Source: Micromonospora alfalfae
GTDB lineage: Bacteria; Actinomycetota; Actinomycetes; Mycobacteriales; Micromonosporaceae
Assembly (NCBI RefSeq): GCF_022230925.1
Contig: NZ_JAKKFH010000013.1
Location: forward strand, 1-64,000
DNA: 64,000 bases
Reading direction: 5' to 3'
Part shown: piece by piece, positions 51,557-60,468 of the stretch
Layout: each line of letters opens with the position of its first letter
How positions within the stretch are numbered: position 1 is the first letter of the stretch
Notes under the pieces: generated by a model
Told to the model about the DNA's origin: nothing
The model's input: only the letters and a program-made list of their open reading frames with translations
Database searches by the model: none
Translations under genes and position numbers: made by a program

Positions 51557-52238
51557 TCCGCGCGACGATCTCACCGCGATCGTGGACGAGGTCCGGCGAG
51601 TCACCACGCTGCCGGGGGCACAGGCGTTGCGGCACCGCAGCGACAGGCGTCGGCGGCGTCGGGCGGCCGTCGGTGCAGTTGGACTGGCCGTGGTGGCCCT
51701 CGCCGCCGGCACCGCTGTGGTGCAGGTGCGCGACACCGTCGAGACGCCTGGCGGCGGTCCGGCCTCCCAGGCCGCACCGCCAGTGGTCCCTTCCGCGACC
51801 GCTTCGGCGGGACCGCAGGAGATCCTCGGCGGACGGCGGCAGGTCCAGATCGTGCTGCCCGGCATGCGTGGGGCAGCGTTGGCGATCGACAGCGACGGCG
51901 ATCAGGTGCGGGCCACCACCGAACAGGGCATCGACGATCGGGCGCTGTGGGTGCTGCGTCCCGAGGGCGACAGGTACCGGATCCTCCTGGCGTCCGGTGC
52001 CGACGCGATCTGCCTGACAGTCGTGCACGACGCCGCGCCGGGCAGCGTGCGCGGCCGGGCGTGTGATGCCGCCGCCTCGACGCAGCTCTTCCGGATCGAT
52101 CAGGTTCCGGACGGCAGCTACTCGATCTTCCAGGGCAAGCGTTACGTCCAGGTGGTCGACGGCACCAACGCGCTGGTCCCCGACCTGCCCGAGGGCCTGA
52201 CCACCACGTACGAGTTCCTGGACCGCGGGCCGAGGTGA
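51549..52238 (+). CDS. Single-pass membrane protein, possible anti-sigma partner
   Basis: The 229-residue product has a cytoplasmic N-terminus of about 38 residues ending in an Arg cluster, one transmembrane helix (AVGAVGLAVVALAAGTAVV, about 39-57) and an extracytoplasmic domain of about 160 residues that recalls a lectin-like beta-trefoil or the kinase sensor domain at 42149. There is no zinc-binding HxxxCxxC motif of ZAS-type anti-sigmas. The role is inferred only from the 8-bp overlap with the sigma gene, which is typical of sigma/anti-sigma pairs. Confidence 0.6.
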   Translation: MADPRDDLTAIVDEVRRVTTLPGAQALRHRSDRRRRRRAAVGAVGLAVVALAAGTAVVQVRDTVETPGGGPASQAAPPVVPSATASAGPQEILGGRRQVQIVLPGMRGAALAIDSDGDQVRATTEQGIDDRALWVLRPEGDRYRILLASGADAICLTVVHDAAPGSVRGRACDAAASTQLFRIDQVPDGSYSIFQGKRYVQVVDGTNALVPDLPEGLTTTYEFLDRGPR

Positions 52239-52340
52239 GCGGCCCCGCCAGCGGGCCATGATCGTGCCGTCGGTGCGCGGCGAACCTGATGCCGGCCGTC
52301 GAGCCGGATGCTGGCGTCGAAAGGTTTCGATGCGCCAGGG

Positions 52341-52353
52341 CCGAAACTTTCGG
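52341..52353. promoter_or_regulatory. CGAAACTTTCG-type operator candidate
   Basis: The 13-bp CCGAAACTTTCGG is palindromic around its central base and lies 8 bp before a TTGACA -35-like hexamer at 52361, upstream of the glucuronoyl esterase gene. It resembles the CGAAA-x-TTTCG elements known upstream of streptomycete xylanase genes (from memory). A xylan-responsive regulator is likely. Confidence 0.6.
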
Positions 52354-52466
52354 AAAAACATTGACACTTAGCGATGAGCCGACTCAGGCTTGACGTGGCT
52401 GGCAATCGTGATCATCGATCTCGCTTCGTCCCTTTCCGTAACCATCACCTCGGAAGGAGACCTCTA

Positions 52467-54116
52467 GTGACCATCCCCTCGGGCCGTTCCAGAACCCGGT
52501 TCCTGGTCGTCGTGCTGGCGCTGGCAGCGCTCACTGTCGCCGGATCGGTATCGGTAGTGACACGAACGACCAATGCTCAAGCCGCAGCAGGCACGCTGGC
52601 CGCGGCAGTGGAGGACGAGGGCGTCGACTGCGCCGTGTCCGGTCTGCCTGACCTGGGCTCGCTGCCCACCAACGCCAAGCTTCCCGATCCCTTCAAGAAG
52701 CTGAACGGGACGACCATCACCACCAGGTCCGACTGGCGCTGCCGGCGGGCGGAGATCAAGGAGCTTGCCGAGAAGTTCGTCTTCGGCGAGAAGCCCGCCA
52801 AACCCGCGACGGTCACCGGGACGGTGTCCAACAGCACCGTCACTGTCAACGTGGCACACAACGGTAGGAGCAGCAGCTTCTCGGCGCGGGTCGACCTGCC
52901 GAGCGGCACCGGTCCCTTCCCGGCCGTCGTGGTGGTCGGCGGGTTCGGCGCCGACACGGCCACCATCAAGGCCGCCGGCGCTGCCGTGATCAGCTACGAC
53001 CCATTGGCAGTTGGCCGCGAGGGCACTCCCCGGAACAACAAGCAGGGCGCGTTCTACAGCATCTACGGCGCATCGAGCAGCACCGGGCTGCTCGCCGCCT
53101 GGGGGTGGGGCGTCAGCCGGATCATCGACGTCATCGAGCAGTCCGACGGCAGGATCCTCAAGGCGGACGCGATGGGCGTCACCGGTTGCTCCCGTTATGG
53201 CAAGGGTGCCTTCGCGATCGGTGTGTTCGACCAGCGCATCGCCCTGACCATGCCGATCGAGTCGGGCAGCGCTGGCGTCCCCATCTTCCGGGGTATCCCG
53301 GGTGAGGGCGCGCAGAGCCTGAGCAGCGCGTACGGAGAGCAACCCTGGCTGGGTGACGCGTTCGGCTCCTTCACCAGCAGTCCGAACCGGCTCCCGGTGG
53401 ACACCCACGAGATGGTCGCCATGGTGGCGCCGCGCGGACTGTTCATCATGGACAACCCGCACATCGCCAACCTCGGCCCCCGGTCGGCGAGTGTCGCGGC
53501 CCTCGGCGGTGCCGAGGTCTACAAGGCGCTCGGCGCCGGTGACAACATCACCTACTGGTCCGACGTGCAGGACGGCAGCCACTGCGCCAACCGCCCCGAG
53601 TGGCGTACCCCGTTGCAGAACAACATCCGCAAGTTCCTGCTGAAGACGGGCAACGAGCCGGGTGTGATCCGGATTTCCAGCAAGGCGCTCGGCCGGCTGG
53701 CCGACTGGCGGGACTGGCCGACCCCGGTCCTGGCTGACGGCCCGACCACCCCGCCGCCGACCACGCCGCCGCCGACCACGCCGCCGCCGACCACGCCGCC
53801 CCCGACCACGCCGCCGCCGACCGGTGGTGGCTGTGCGGCGACGGTGTCGGTCAACCAGTGGACTGGCGGTTTCGTCGCCACGGTGCGGGTGAGCGCCGGC
53901 ACCGCGCCAGTGAACGGTTGGACGGTCACCATGACTCTGCCGTCGGGTGCCAGCATCACCAGCATCTGGAGCGCCAACCGGAGCGGCAGCACCGGGACCG
54001 TTCAGTTCACCAATGTCGACTACAACGGCTCCATCGCGGCCGGGCAGTCGACCGAGTTCGGTTACCAGGGCAACGGCACCGGTGCGGGGATGACTCCCAC
54101 CTGTTCGACAGGGTGA
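52467..54116 (+). CDS. Secreted CE15 glucuronoyl esterase with CBM2
   Basis: The 549-residue precursor has a signal peptide (RFLVVVLALAALTVAGSVS), a CE15 alpha/beta-hydrolase domain (about 50-425) with the signature GCSRYGKGA, where Ser242 is the nucleophile, and a conserved HEMVAMVAPRGLFIMDNP segment; the catalytic His is in DGSHCANRPEW. A (TTPPP)n linker follows (about 427-452), then a CBM2 (about 455-549) with VNQWTGGFVATVRVS and NGWTVTMTLP. CE15 enzymes cut the ester between glucuronic acid of xylan and lignin. GTG 52467 follows GGAAGGAGA. Confidence 0.93.
   Translation: MTIPSGRSRTRFLVVVLALAALTVAGSVSVVTRTTNAQAAAGTLAAAVEDEGVDCAVSGLPDLGSLPTNAKLPDPFKKLNGTTITTRSDWRCRRAEIKELAEKFVFGEKPAKPATVTGTVSNSTVTVNVAHNGRSSSFSARVDLPSGTGPFPAVVVVGGFGADTATIKAAGAAVISYDPLAVGREGTPRNNKQGAFYSIYGASSSTGLLAAWGWGVSRIIDVIEQSDGRILKADAMGVTGCSRYGKGAFAIGVFDQRIALTMPIESGSAGVPIFRGIPGEGAQSLSSAYGEQPWLGDAFGSFTSSPNRLPVDTHEMVAMVAPRGLFIMDNPHIANLGPRSASVAALGGAEVYKALGAGDNITYWSDVQDGSHCANRPEWRTPLQNNIRKFLLKTGNEPGVIRISSKALGRLADWRDWPTPVLADGPTTPPPTTPPPTTPPPTTPPPTTPPPTGGGCAATVSVNQWTGGFVATVRVSAGTAPVNGWTVTMTLPSGASITSIWSANRSGSTGTVQFTNVDYNGSIAAGQSTEFGYQGNGTGAGMTPTCSTG
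53745..53819 (+). repeat. Five 15-bp units coding for Thr/Pro linker
   Basis: The unit ACCACGCCGCCGCCG is repeated five times with two base changes, coding for TTPPP. It is the linker between the CE15 and CBM2 domains and may vary in copy number by slippage. Confidence 0.95.
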
Positions 54117-54122
54117 CCCGCA

Positions 54123-54159
54123 GGCCCGGTGCGGAGGTGCGCAGCCTCCGCACCGGGCC
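54123..54159. terminator. Bidirectional terminator hairpin
   Basis: GGCCCGGTGCGGAGG (54123-54137) pairs perfectly with CCTCCGCACCGGGCC (54145-54159), between the convergent CE15 and lipoprotein genes. Confidence 0.85.
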
Positions 54160-54186
54160 GCGCGGCCGTGCGGCGGAGCCCGAGCG

Positions 54187-54849
54187 TCAGAGCCAGACCA
54201 CGAGCCCGGTCAGATCGTTGAGGACCGCGGCGACGCCCGCCCGGATGGCCGCCGCGCACCGGTCCGCTGTGAACGAGTTCGGGTCGTACGTCGAGGACAT
54301 CCCGAGCCCTTCGCCACGGAACGACGCGCCGTCCCAGTCGACAGCTGTGACGTTGTGGGTGGGCTCGGCGAGTTCTGCGCCGACCACGAGGAACTTCTCG
54401 TCCAGGTGGTTCGGGGTGACCAGCGCGAGCCCGTCGATGAGGTCGTTGCCCGCGCTGACGATGAGGTCCGGGCCCATCTCCATCGCCTTGGCGATGCTGG
54501 GAACGGCGTCGTGCGCATTGCCGACGACGATGGTCCTCAGATCGACGTGCTCGTCGTCGGCCCACTCCTTCACCGCCGTCACGAGGGCCTTGGTCGGGTT
54601 GTCCGCACCGCTGGTCAGCAGGACGACCCGGTAGTCCTTCGGCGGGTGGACGTCGGCCCACGAGCCGGGCTGCGGGGTGATGGTCGCCTCCGGCGCGGGC
54701 TTCGTCGAGGGGTCGACGAACCCGCTGCCGAGAGTGCCGATGGCGCTGGGCGCCGGACGTGGCTCGGACCAGTCGTCGCTGGAGTTGCAGGCGGTGACCA
54801 GCGCGGCGGTCGCGGCCAGCATGGCAACGGCCCGAAGCGGGGGGCGCAA
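54187..54849 (-). CDS. Lipoprotein resembling BMP/PnrA substrate-binding fold
   Basis: The 220-residue precursor has a lipobox VTAC (Cys near 21) after AVAMLAATAAL, so it is anchored outside the membrane. The body has VVLLTSGADNPTKALVTAV, VVGNAHDAVPSIAKAMEMGPDLIVSAGNDLID and LVVGAELAEPTHNVTAVDW, which recall the alternating alpha/beta fold of BMP-type nucleoside-binding proteins. At 220 residues it is shorter than a full BMP protein (about 330), and the second lobe is reduced. No transporter genes follow. Substrate unknown. Confidence 0.65.
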   Translation of the reverse strand: MRPPLRAVAMLAATAALVTACNSSDDWSEPRPAPSAIGTLGSGFVDPSTKPAPEATITPQPGSWADVHPPKDYRVVLLTSGADNPTKALVTAVKEWADDEHVDLRTIVVGNAHDAVPSIAKAMEMGPDLIVSAGNDLIDGLALVTPNHLDEKFLVVGAELAEPTHNVTAVDWDGASFRGEGLGMSSTYDPNSFTADRCAAAIRAGVAAVLNDLTGLVVWL

Positions 54850-55030
54850 GGTGATCGTCCTCCGGGTGGTGGCGGAAAGTGCACGTACTTCTTCGTATTC
54901 CTATCTCAATTCCGGTCACCGGTAATCGGTGGGCGGTCGTTCGGGGAAGTTGTTCTCCGGCGGTTCGTCGGTGCGCGGGTTGGTGTTCACCCACGACATG
55001 CAACGTGCACTGGCCAACCGAGGGAGTCGA

Positions 55031-56248
55031 ATGTCAGGCCGCATCCGTCGTACCGTTATCGTCGCCGCTGTCGGGTTCGCCGCAGCGGTTGTTCCGTTTC
55101 TGGGCACCTCACCGGCGTCCGCGCACGGCTTCTCGTCGACTGTGTACGCGAAAATTGCAGCGGGAGATGAGGGTCACATTCGGACCGGCGTGGAGCTCGA
55201 ATACGACCTCCTCGTCGTCTCCGCCGCGGATGCCGGCGACGACGACCCGCTCTTCCGGGCGGGAACCGCCGCGTTCGAGGCGGGCGACACCGCCGCCCAG
55301 GCCGCCGCACTGAAGGGTCACGCGTCGGCGGTTCTCCGGTACGTCTCCGACCGGTTCGCGGTGAGTTCCCGGGGTGCGGCCTGCCTGCCGACGCAGGTGG
55401 GTGACGCGACGATCGGTGAGCGCGAGGGCGTGCCGTACGCGAACCTGCTGCTCGACTGGACCTGCCCGGAGCGGGTCGACGAGCACGTGGTGCGCAGTGG
55501 CCTCTTTCCCGATGGCGAGGGCTACGTCAAGGGCACGAAGACGATCGTCACCTACGAGATCGACGGCCGTTCGGGCAGTGCGGCGCTGGACGCCGCCAAC
55601 ACGTCCTTCTCGACCGCACAGGCCTGGTACGAGCGGTTCGGCGAGTTCTTCCTCCTGGGTGCCGAGCATCTGCTGACCGGGATCGACCACATCCTGTTCC
55701 TGCTGGCGCTCATCGCCGGGTCTCGGCGGCTTCGGGAGATCGTGCTCGCGGCCACCAGCTTCACACTGGCGCACTCGGTGACGTTCCTGCTCGCCGCGCT
55801 CGGCCTGGTCGAGGTGCCGGGGGCGATCGTGGAGCCGATCATCGCGTTGTCGATCGCCGTCGTCGCCGGTTGGCACCTGTGGGGCATCTGGCGGCGCGGT
55901 GAGCACGCGACCGACCTGGAGACGGCCGGGCGCGGCCACTTCGGCCTGGATCAGGCCGGCTGGATCCGCCTCGGCGTGGTGTTCTGCTTCGGCCTCGTGC
56001 ACGGCCTCGGATTCGCGGGCGCGTTGGGTATCGACGAGGCGTGGTCGTGGACCCTGCTGTGGTCGTTGCTGGTGTTCAACGTCGGCATCGAGGTCGTTCA
56101 GTTGACGATTATCGCTCTCGTCTTTCCGCTGCTGTTCGTGCTGCGCCGTCGTGCGCCGAAAGCCGGCCTCTGGGCGACCGGGGCCGTTTCTGCGGGGGTG
56201 TCCATTATGGGGTTGATCTGGTTTGTGCAGCGCATTTCTGGATCATGA
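55031..56248 (+). CDS. HupE/UreJ-2-like membrane protein
   Basis: The 405-residue protein has a signal peptide (TVIVAAVGFAAAVVPFLG), an exposed domain of about 180 residues beginning HGFSSTVYA, and six to seven hydrophobic segments. The second half carries LTGIDHILFLLALIAG, SFTLAHSVTFLLAALG and VHGLGFAGALG, the His-rich metal-site pattern of HupE/UreJ-2 nickel or cobalt permease-like proteins. Metal transport is inferred by family. ATG 55031 follows GAGGGAG. No urease or hydrogenase gene is nearby. Confidence 0.82.
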   Translation: MSGRIRRTVIVAAVGFAAAVVPFLGTSPASAHGFSSTVYAKIAAGDEGHIRTGVELEYDLLVVSAADAGDDDPLFRAGTAAFEAGDTAAQAAALKGHASAVLRYVSDRFAVSSRGAACLPTQVGDATIGEREGVPYANLLLDWTCPERVDEHVVRSGLFPDGEGYVKGTKTIVTYEIDGRSGSAALDAANTSFSTAQAWYERFGEFFLLGAEHLLTGIDHILFLLALIAGSRRLREIVLAATSFTLAHSVTFLLAALGLVEVPGAIVEPIIALSIAVVAGWHLWGIWRRGEHATDLETAGRGHFGLDQAGWIRLGVVFCFGLVHGLGFAGALGIDEAWSWTLLWSLLVFNVGIEVVQLTIIALVFPLLFVLRRRAPKAGLWATGAVSAGVSIMGLIWFVQRISGS

Positions 56249-56386
56249 GCAGGGCTAAGTAGTTCGTGAAGTGCAGTCTTTCGCAAGATCACGTTCATGA
56301 TCGGTTCATCGGGCGACGAAACCGTGGAACTGCTTCCCCAGCGTCGGGTGAAGGCACAATCCATTTCTCTATTTGAAAAGGGAACA

Positions 56387-58366
56387 ATGTCGATGACATT
56401 GAGCACCTCGACACGGGCCTCCGCGCTCGTGCGGCGGCGCCTGGTCGCCGGGGTCGCAGCCGGTTTCCTCGGAATGGGCGCGGCCCTCGGCAGTGGCCTG
56501 ATGGCCACCGCGAGCGCGGCCGAGTCCACCACGATCACCGGTGTGGTCCTCGGCGTCGGCGCCAACGAGACCCAGCGCATCGTGAGCTGGTACTCCTCCG
56601 CCGACACCGCGCAGAAGATCCAGCTCGCCCCGACCGCCGAGATCGTCAACGGCGAGTTCCCGGCCGGCGCGGTCAGCTTCGACGCCGTCGGTGCCGCGAA
56701 CACCTCGACCACCGGCTTCAACCGGCACGCCACGATCAGCAACCTGCGTGAGAAGACGGCGTACTCGTACCGGGTCGGCGCCGAGGGCAGCTGGTCCCCG
56801 GCGTACGCCTTCAAGACGCAGGACTTCGAGGGCGACTACGACTTCCTGTTCTTCGGCGACCCGCAGATCGGCTCCTCCGGGGACCGGCTGAAGGACCAGG
56901 CCGGCTGGGAGGACACCCTGAAGGTCGCCACCGCGGCCAACCCGAACGCCGAGCTGCTCGTCTCCGCCGGCGACCACGTCGAGAGCGCCAACGACGAGGG
57001 TCAGTGGACCTCGTTCCTGGCCCCCGAGCAGCTGCGTCAGATTCCCCTCGTCGCGACCATCGGCAACCACGACGTCGGCGGCAAGTCCTACGAGCAGCAC
57101 CACTTCACCCCGAACACCGACCGTTCGTCCCAGTACTACAACGGGGACCAGGCGACCCGGTCCGGCGGCGACTACTGGTTCATCCACAAGGATGTGCTGT
57201 TCATCGACCTGAACAGCAACAGCTACGTCAACCCGGCGGACGGCTCGGCCGGCGGCGACGCGGCGCACGTCGCGTACGTCACCGACGTCATCAACAAGCA
57301 CGGCTCCGAGGCCAAGTGGAAGGTGCTGGTCTACCACCACTCCATCTACTCGCCGGCCAGCCACGCGACCGACACCGACAACAAGCAGCGGCGGGAAGAC
57401 TTCACCACCGCGTTCTCCAACCTCGGCGTCGACATGGTCCTGCAGGGCCACGACCACAGCTACACCCGCAGCTACTCCATCAAGAACGGCCAGAAGGAGA
57501 ACCCGGCCGAGCAGCCGGGTGCTGCCGACGTGTTCCCCGGCCCGGGCGGCGTCATCTACGTGACAGCCAACTCGGCCTCCGGCTCGAAGTACTACGACAT
57601 CAAGAAGCCGGACACCACCGGCACCGGCATCCGTGGCAACGGCCCGGACCCGCTGGACCCGAACAAGTACTGGTACAACTCCGTGCAGAACCAGGAGCAC
57701 GTGCGCAGCTACGTCAAGGTGCAGGTTCGCGGCGACAAGCTGGTTCTCGCGAACGTTCGCAGCGGCACCTGCGCCGCGCCGAACGCGGCCGTCGAGAAGG
57801 GCCTCTCCTGCGTCAACACCCCTGACGGTCAGCCGGTCGGCTCGATCGTCGACAACGTGACGGTGCACCCGTTCCACGGTGACGGCCAGGCCATCCAGGT
57901 CAACGTGCCGAACCCGGCTCCGGGCGAGTTCGGCTGGACGATCGACGGCTACAACGGCCTCGTCGACCTGGGTACCGCGCAGGAGCGCAACGGCACCTAC
58001 TTCCAGGCCAACGGCAAGATCAACCCGATCCTCGTGTCCGACAGCCGCCGGTCGCTCGCCCCGTGGTCGATCTCGGCCAACGTCGGCGACTTCTCCGACG
58101 CCGACAAGAAGTTCTCCGGCTCCTACCTCGGTTGGAACCCGTACGTGCTCGACGCCGGCGCGGGCGCCGAGGCCGGCGCCCCGGTCCTGTCGTCCCTCGA
58201 CGACCAGGGCAAGGGCCTCTCAGTCTCCAGCGCGCTCGCCGCAGCCGCGCAGGGTCACCCGCGTGGTGGCGCCAAGCTCGGCGCTGACCTGGACCTGAAG
58301 ATCCCGGACAGCATCGCGAAGGGCAGCTACCGCACCACCCTCACGATCACTGCCTTGAGCAGCTGA
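56387..58366 (+). CDS. Secreted metallophosphoesterase (purple-acid-phosphatase-like)
   Basis: The 659-residue precursor has a signal peptide (cleavage after ASA near 43), an Fn3-like N-terminal domain (about 50-145) and a calcineurin-type domain (about 150-395): FFGDPQIG, SAGDHVESA, ATIGNHDVGG, VYHHSIYS and LQGHDHSYTRS hold the metal ligands. About 250 further beta-rich residues follow. It probably releases phosphate from extracellular esters or nucleotides. The ATG follows AAAAGGGA in a low-GC leader. The next gene may be co-regulated but has its own promoter, as a terminator intervenes. Confidence 0.9.
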   Translation: MSMTLSTSTRASALVRRRLVAGVAAGFLGMGAALGSGLMATASAAESTTITGVVLGVGANETQRIVSWYSSADTAQKIQLAPTAEIVNGEFPAGAVSFDAVGAANTSTTGFNRHATISNLREKTAYSYRVGAEGSWSPAYAFKTQDFEGDYDFLFFGDPQIGSSGDRLKDQAGWEDTLKVATAANPNAELLVSAGDHVESANDEGQWTSFLAPEQLRQIPLVATIGNHDVGGKSYEQHHFTPNTDRSSQYYNGDQATRSGGDYWFIHKDVLFIDLNSNSYVNPADGSAGGDAAHVAYVTDVINKHGSEAKWKVLVYHHSIYSPASHATDTDNKQRREDFTTAFSNLGVDMVLQGHDHSYTRSYSIKNGQKENPAEQPGAADVFPGPGGVIYVTANSASGSKYYDIKKPDTTGTGIRGNGPDPLDPNKYWYNSVQNQEHVRSYVKVQVRGDKLVLANVRSGTCAAPNAAVEKGLSCVNTPDGQPVGSIVDNVTVHPFHGDGQAIQVNVPNPAPGEFGWTIDGYNGLVDLGTAQERNGTYFQANGKINPILVSDSRRSLAPWSISANVGDFSDADKKFSGSYLGWNPYVLDAGAGAEAGAPVLSSLDDQGKGLSVSSALAAAAQGHPRGGAKLGADLDLKIPDSIAKGSYRTTLTITALSS

Positions 58367-58382
58367 CCGGACTGTTCCATTC

Positions 58383-58415
58383 GGCGGGGTAGGCACCTTC
58401 GGGGCCTACCCCGCC
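58383..58415 (+). terminator. Terminator hairpin after phosphoesterase gene
   Basis: GGCGGGGTAGGC (58383-58394) pairs perfectly with GCCTACCCCGCC (58404-58415), 17 bp after the stop codon. Confidence 0.8.
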
Positions 58416-58455
58416 ACCGGTTCACCCACTACCAAGATCACCACAAGGACTTGAG

Positions 58456-59523
58456 ATGCAACCGTCCGTAACGCGCTGGAAGACAGCCCTTCGTACCACC
58501 GCACTGTCCCTGCTCGCCGTCGTCGCGGCCGTCGGTGTCGGCGCCGGCCCCGCCCTGGCGGCGGACGGTAACGTCGCCTGGACGGTCCGGACGGCCTCCA
58601 ACGGCTACGGCGAGGCCCGGTCCAGCTACAGCTACAACGTCAACCCGGGCGGCGCCGTCGAGGACGCCATGGTGGTGGCCAACCGCGGCCCGGCACCGCT
58701 GACCCTCTCCGTGTACGCGGCCGACGGCTTCACCACCGACGCCGGCCAGCTCGACCTGCTCACCAAGGACAAGAAGTCGATCGCGATCGGCGCCTGGGTG
58801 AAGCCGAACGCCGGCAGCGTGGTGATCCAGCCCGGAAAGACCGCCCAGGTCCCCTTCGCCGTCAACGTTCCGGAGAACGCCACGCCCGGGGATTACGTCG
58901 GTGGCATCCTCACCACGCTGACGCAGGCCGACCAGGCTGAGGGGATCAACGTCGACCGGCGCCTCGGTATCCGGATCAAGTTGCGGGTGGGCGGTGAGCT
59001 GAAGCCCAACCTCGCGATCGAGAACCTCCACGTCACGTACGCCGGGCCGACCAACCCGTTCAGCAAGGGTGACGCCACCATCACCTACAAGGTCCACAAC
59101 GTCGGCAACGCGGCTCTGTCCGGCAAGCAGGCGGTCACCGTCTCGGGCCCGTTCGGCCTGCTGCGGGTGCGGGCCGAGGACGTCGCCGCGCCGCCGGAAC
59201 TGCTTCCGGGTGAGAGCTGGGACGTGACGGTGCCCGTACACGGGGTGGCTCCCACCATCTCGCTGGCCGCGACGGCGACAGTGACACCCCTGCTCACCGA
59301 CGCCTCGGGCTCCACCACCTCGCTCAAGCCGGTCGAGGTCACCGCGCACGGCTGGGCCCTGCCCTGGATGCTGGTGCTGGTGCTCGTCGTGCTGATCGCC
59401 GTGCTCGTCGGGGGGTACCTGTACCGACGCCGCAACCGGGCGCAGAGCAAGGCGCGCGAGGACGCCCGCGTACGCGACGCCGTCGAGCAGGCGCTTCGGG
59501 GCCCGGAGCCGCAGACCTCCTGA
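58456..59523 (+). CDS. Exported DUF916-like protein with C-terminal membrane anchor
   Basis: The 355-residue product has a signal peptide (TTALSLLAVVAAVGVG, cleavage after ALA near 35), an extracellular beta-sandwich region of about 260 residues (YNVNPGGAVEDAMVVANRG, QVPFAVNVPENATPGDYVGG), a transmembrane helix (LPWMLVLVLVVLIAVLVGGYLY, about 300-322) and a basic tail. The pattern matches DUF916/WxL-associated wall-binding proteins of Gram-positives. Its function here is unknown; it may hold an enzyme such as the preceding phosphoesterase at the cell wall (inference). Confidence 0.75.
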   Translation: MQPSVTRWKTALRTTALSLLAVVAAVGVGAGPALAADGNVAWTVRTASNGYGEARSSYSYNVNPGGAVEDAMVVANRGPAPLTLSVYAADGFTTDAGQLDLLTKDKKSIAIGAWVKPNAGSVVIQPGKTAQVPFAVNVPENATPGDYVGGILTTLTQADQAEGINVDRRLGIRIKLRVGGELKPNLAIENLHVTYAGPTNPFSKGDATITYKVHNVGNAALSGKQAVTVSGPFGLLRVRAEDVAAPPELLPGESWDVTVPVHGVAPTISLAATATVTPLLTDASGSTTSLKPVEVTAHGWALPWMLVLVLVVLIAVLVGGYLYRRRNRAQSKAREDARVRDAVEQALRGPEPQTS

Positions 59524-59535
59524 CCGCGGCTCCGC

Positions 59536-60231
59536 TCACCTCGGCTGGCTTTGGCCGGCGGCGGTTCCCACCCGCTGGGTCAGGCCGATCGCGAGCGCGA
59601 TCACGGCTATCACCAGCACCGCCGCCGGCACGGATGCCCAGGTCGGGGCCGTACGCAGCACCACGGTGCCGAGCACGGCGCCGACCACCAGCCCCGCCAG
59701 CCGGCCGACGCCACCCACGTCGGCGAACCGGTGCGGGTCGACGACGCGACGCCTGACCAACTCGGTCAGCGAGCCGGTCAGGTAGGTGGTCGACGCACCC
59801 CGTACGCCAGCGGCCACGGTGATCACGCTCTGGATGCCGCTCGACACGGCCGCCATCGCCAGCAGCACGAGCCCGAAGCCGTACCCGGGACGTGCCGAGC
59901 AGGCGAACCAGCCCACAGTGAAGCCGAGCAGCAGCACCGCCTCGGCCGACGTCACCACAGCGGTACGGCGGTTCCAACCCGGCGGGGTGTGGCGCAACGG
60001 CACGGTGGCAGCGGCCACGCCCGCCGCGTACCCGCCAACCGCCACCACCGCCCCGGCGAGCGACCTGGTGTCGGCGGTGGCGAGCGCGTGGCCGAAGTGC
60101 ACGAGGTTGCCGGTGATCACGCTGGCGAAGTAGCCGTTGAGCTTGGTCAGACAGATCACGTCGAGGCAGCCGGAGGCCGTGGCGAGTGCCACCAGGAGCC
60201 AGGCCGTGGCCCGCGTCGACGGAGCGTGCAC
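59536..60231 (-). CDS. YoaK-family (DUF1275) membrane protein
   Basis: The 231-residue protein has about six hydrophobic segments and the family N-terminus SGCLDVICLTKLNGYFASVITGNLVHFG (first part near residues 21-40), then VSSGIQSVITVAAGVRGASTTYLTGSL near 115. The function of the family is not known. It is divergent from the quinone oxidoreductase-like gene. Confidence 0.85.
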   Translation of the reverse strand: MHAPSTRATAWLLVALATASGCLDVICLTKLNGYFASVITGNLVHFGHALATADTRSLAGAVVAVGGYAAGVAAATVPLRHTPPGWNRRTAVVTSAEAVLLLGFTVGWFACSARPGYGFGLVLLAMAAVSSGIQSVITVAAGVRGASTTYLTGSLTELVRRRVVDPHRFADVGGVGRLAGLVVGAVLGTVVLRTAPTWASVPAAVLVIAVIALAIGLTQRVGTAAGQSQPR

Positions 60232-60468
60232 GATGCCCCTTCCGTCGGTCCTGCGGCCAGCGCGACGCGCCCGGCCTCAACGTCGAACGCGCCGGCGCTC
60301 GCGCCCGGCGGGTACGCGGCCATTCCCGTGCCCACCCCGGTTACGCCCGGCCGGGCCCACCAGACGCGGGCGTTCGTCCTTGTGGGTGAACGACGCTCGG
60401 CCCCGGGCCACGCCCGTTCCCGAGCCGGCATGCTGCGACGGTGACGCCGGCACGGAGAGGGAATCCAC

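Noticed and set aside
53745-53819. Possible CRISPR or regulatory tandem array
   Set aside because: The 15-bp units have no spacers and encode an in-frame TTPPP linker. I saw no CRISPR array in the window.
56369-57877. 502-residue open frame antisense to the phosphoesterase
   Set aside because: Val/Gly/Arg-rich shadow sequence opposite a gene with all catalytic motifs intact.
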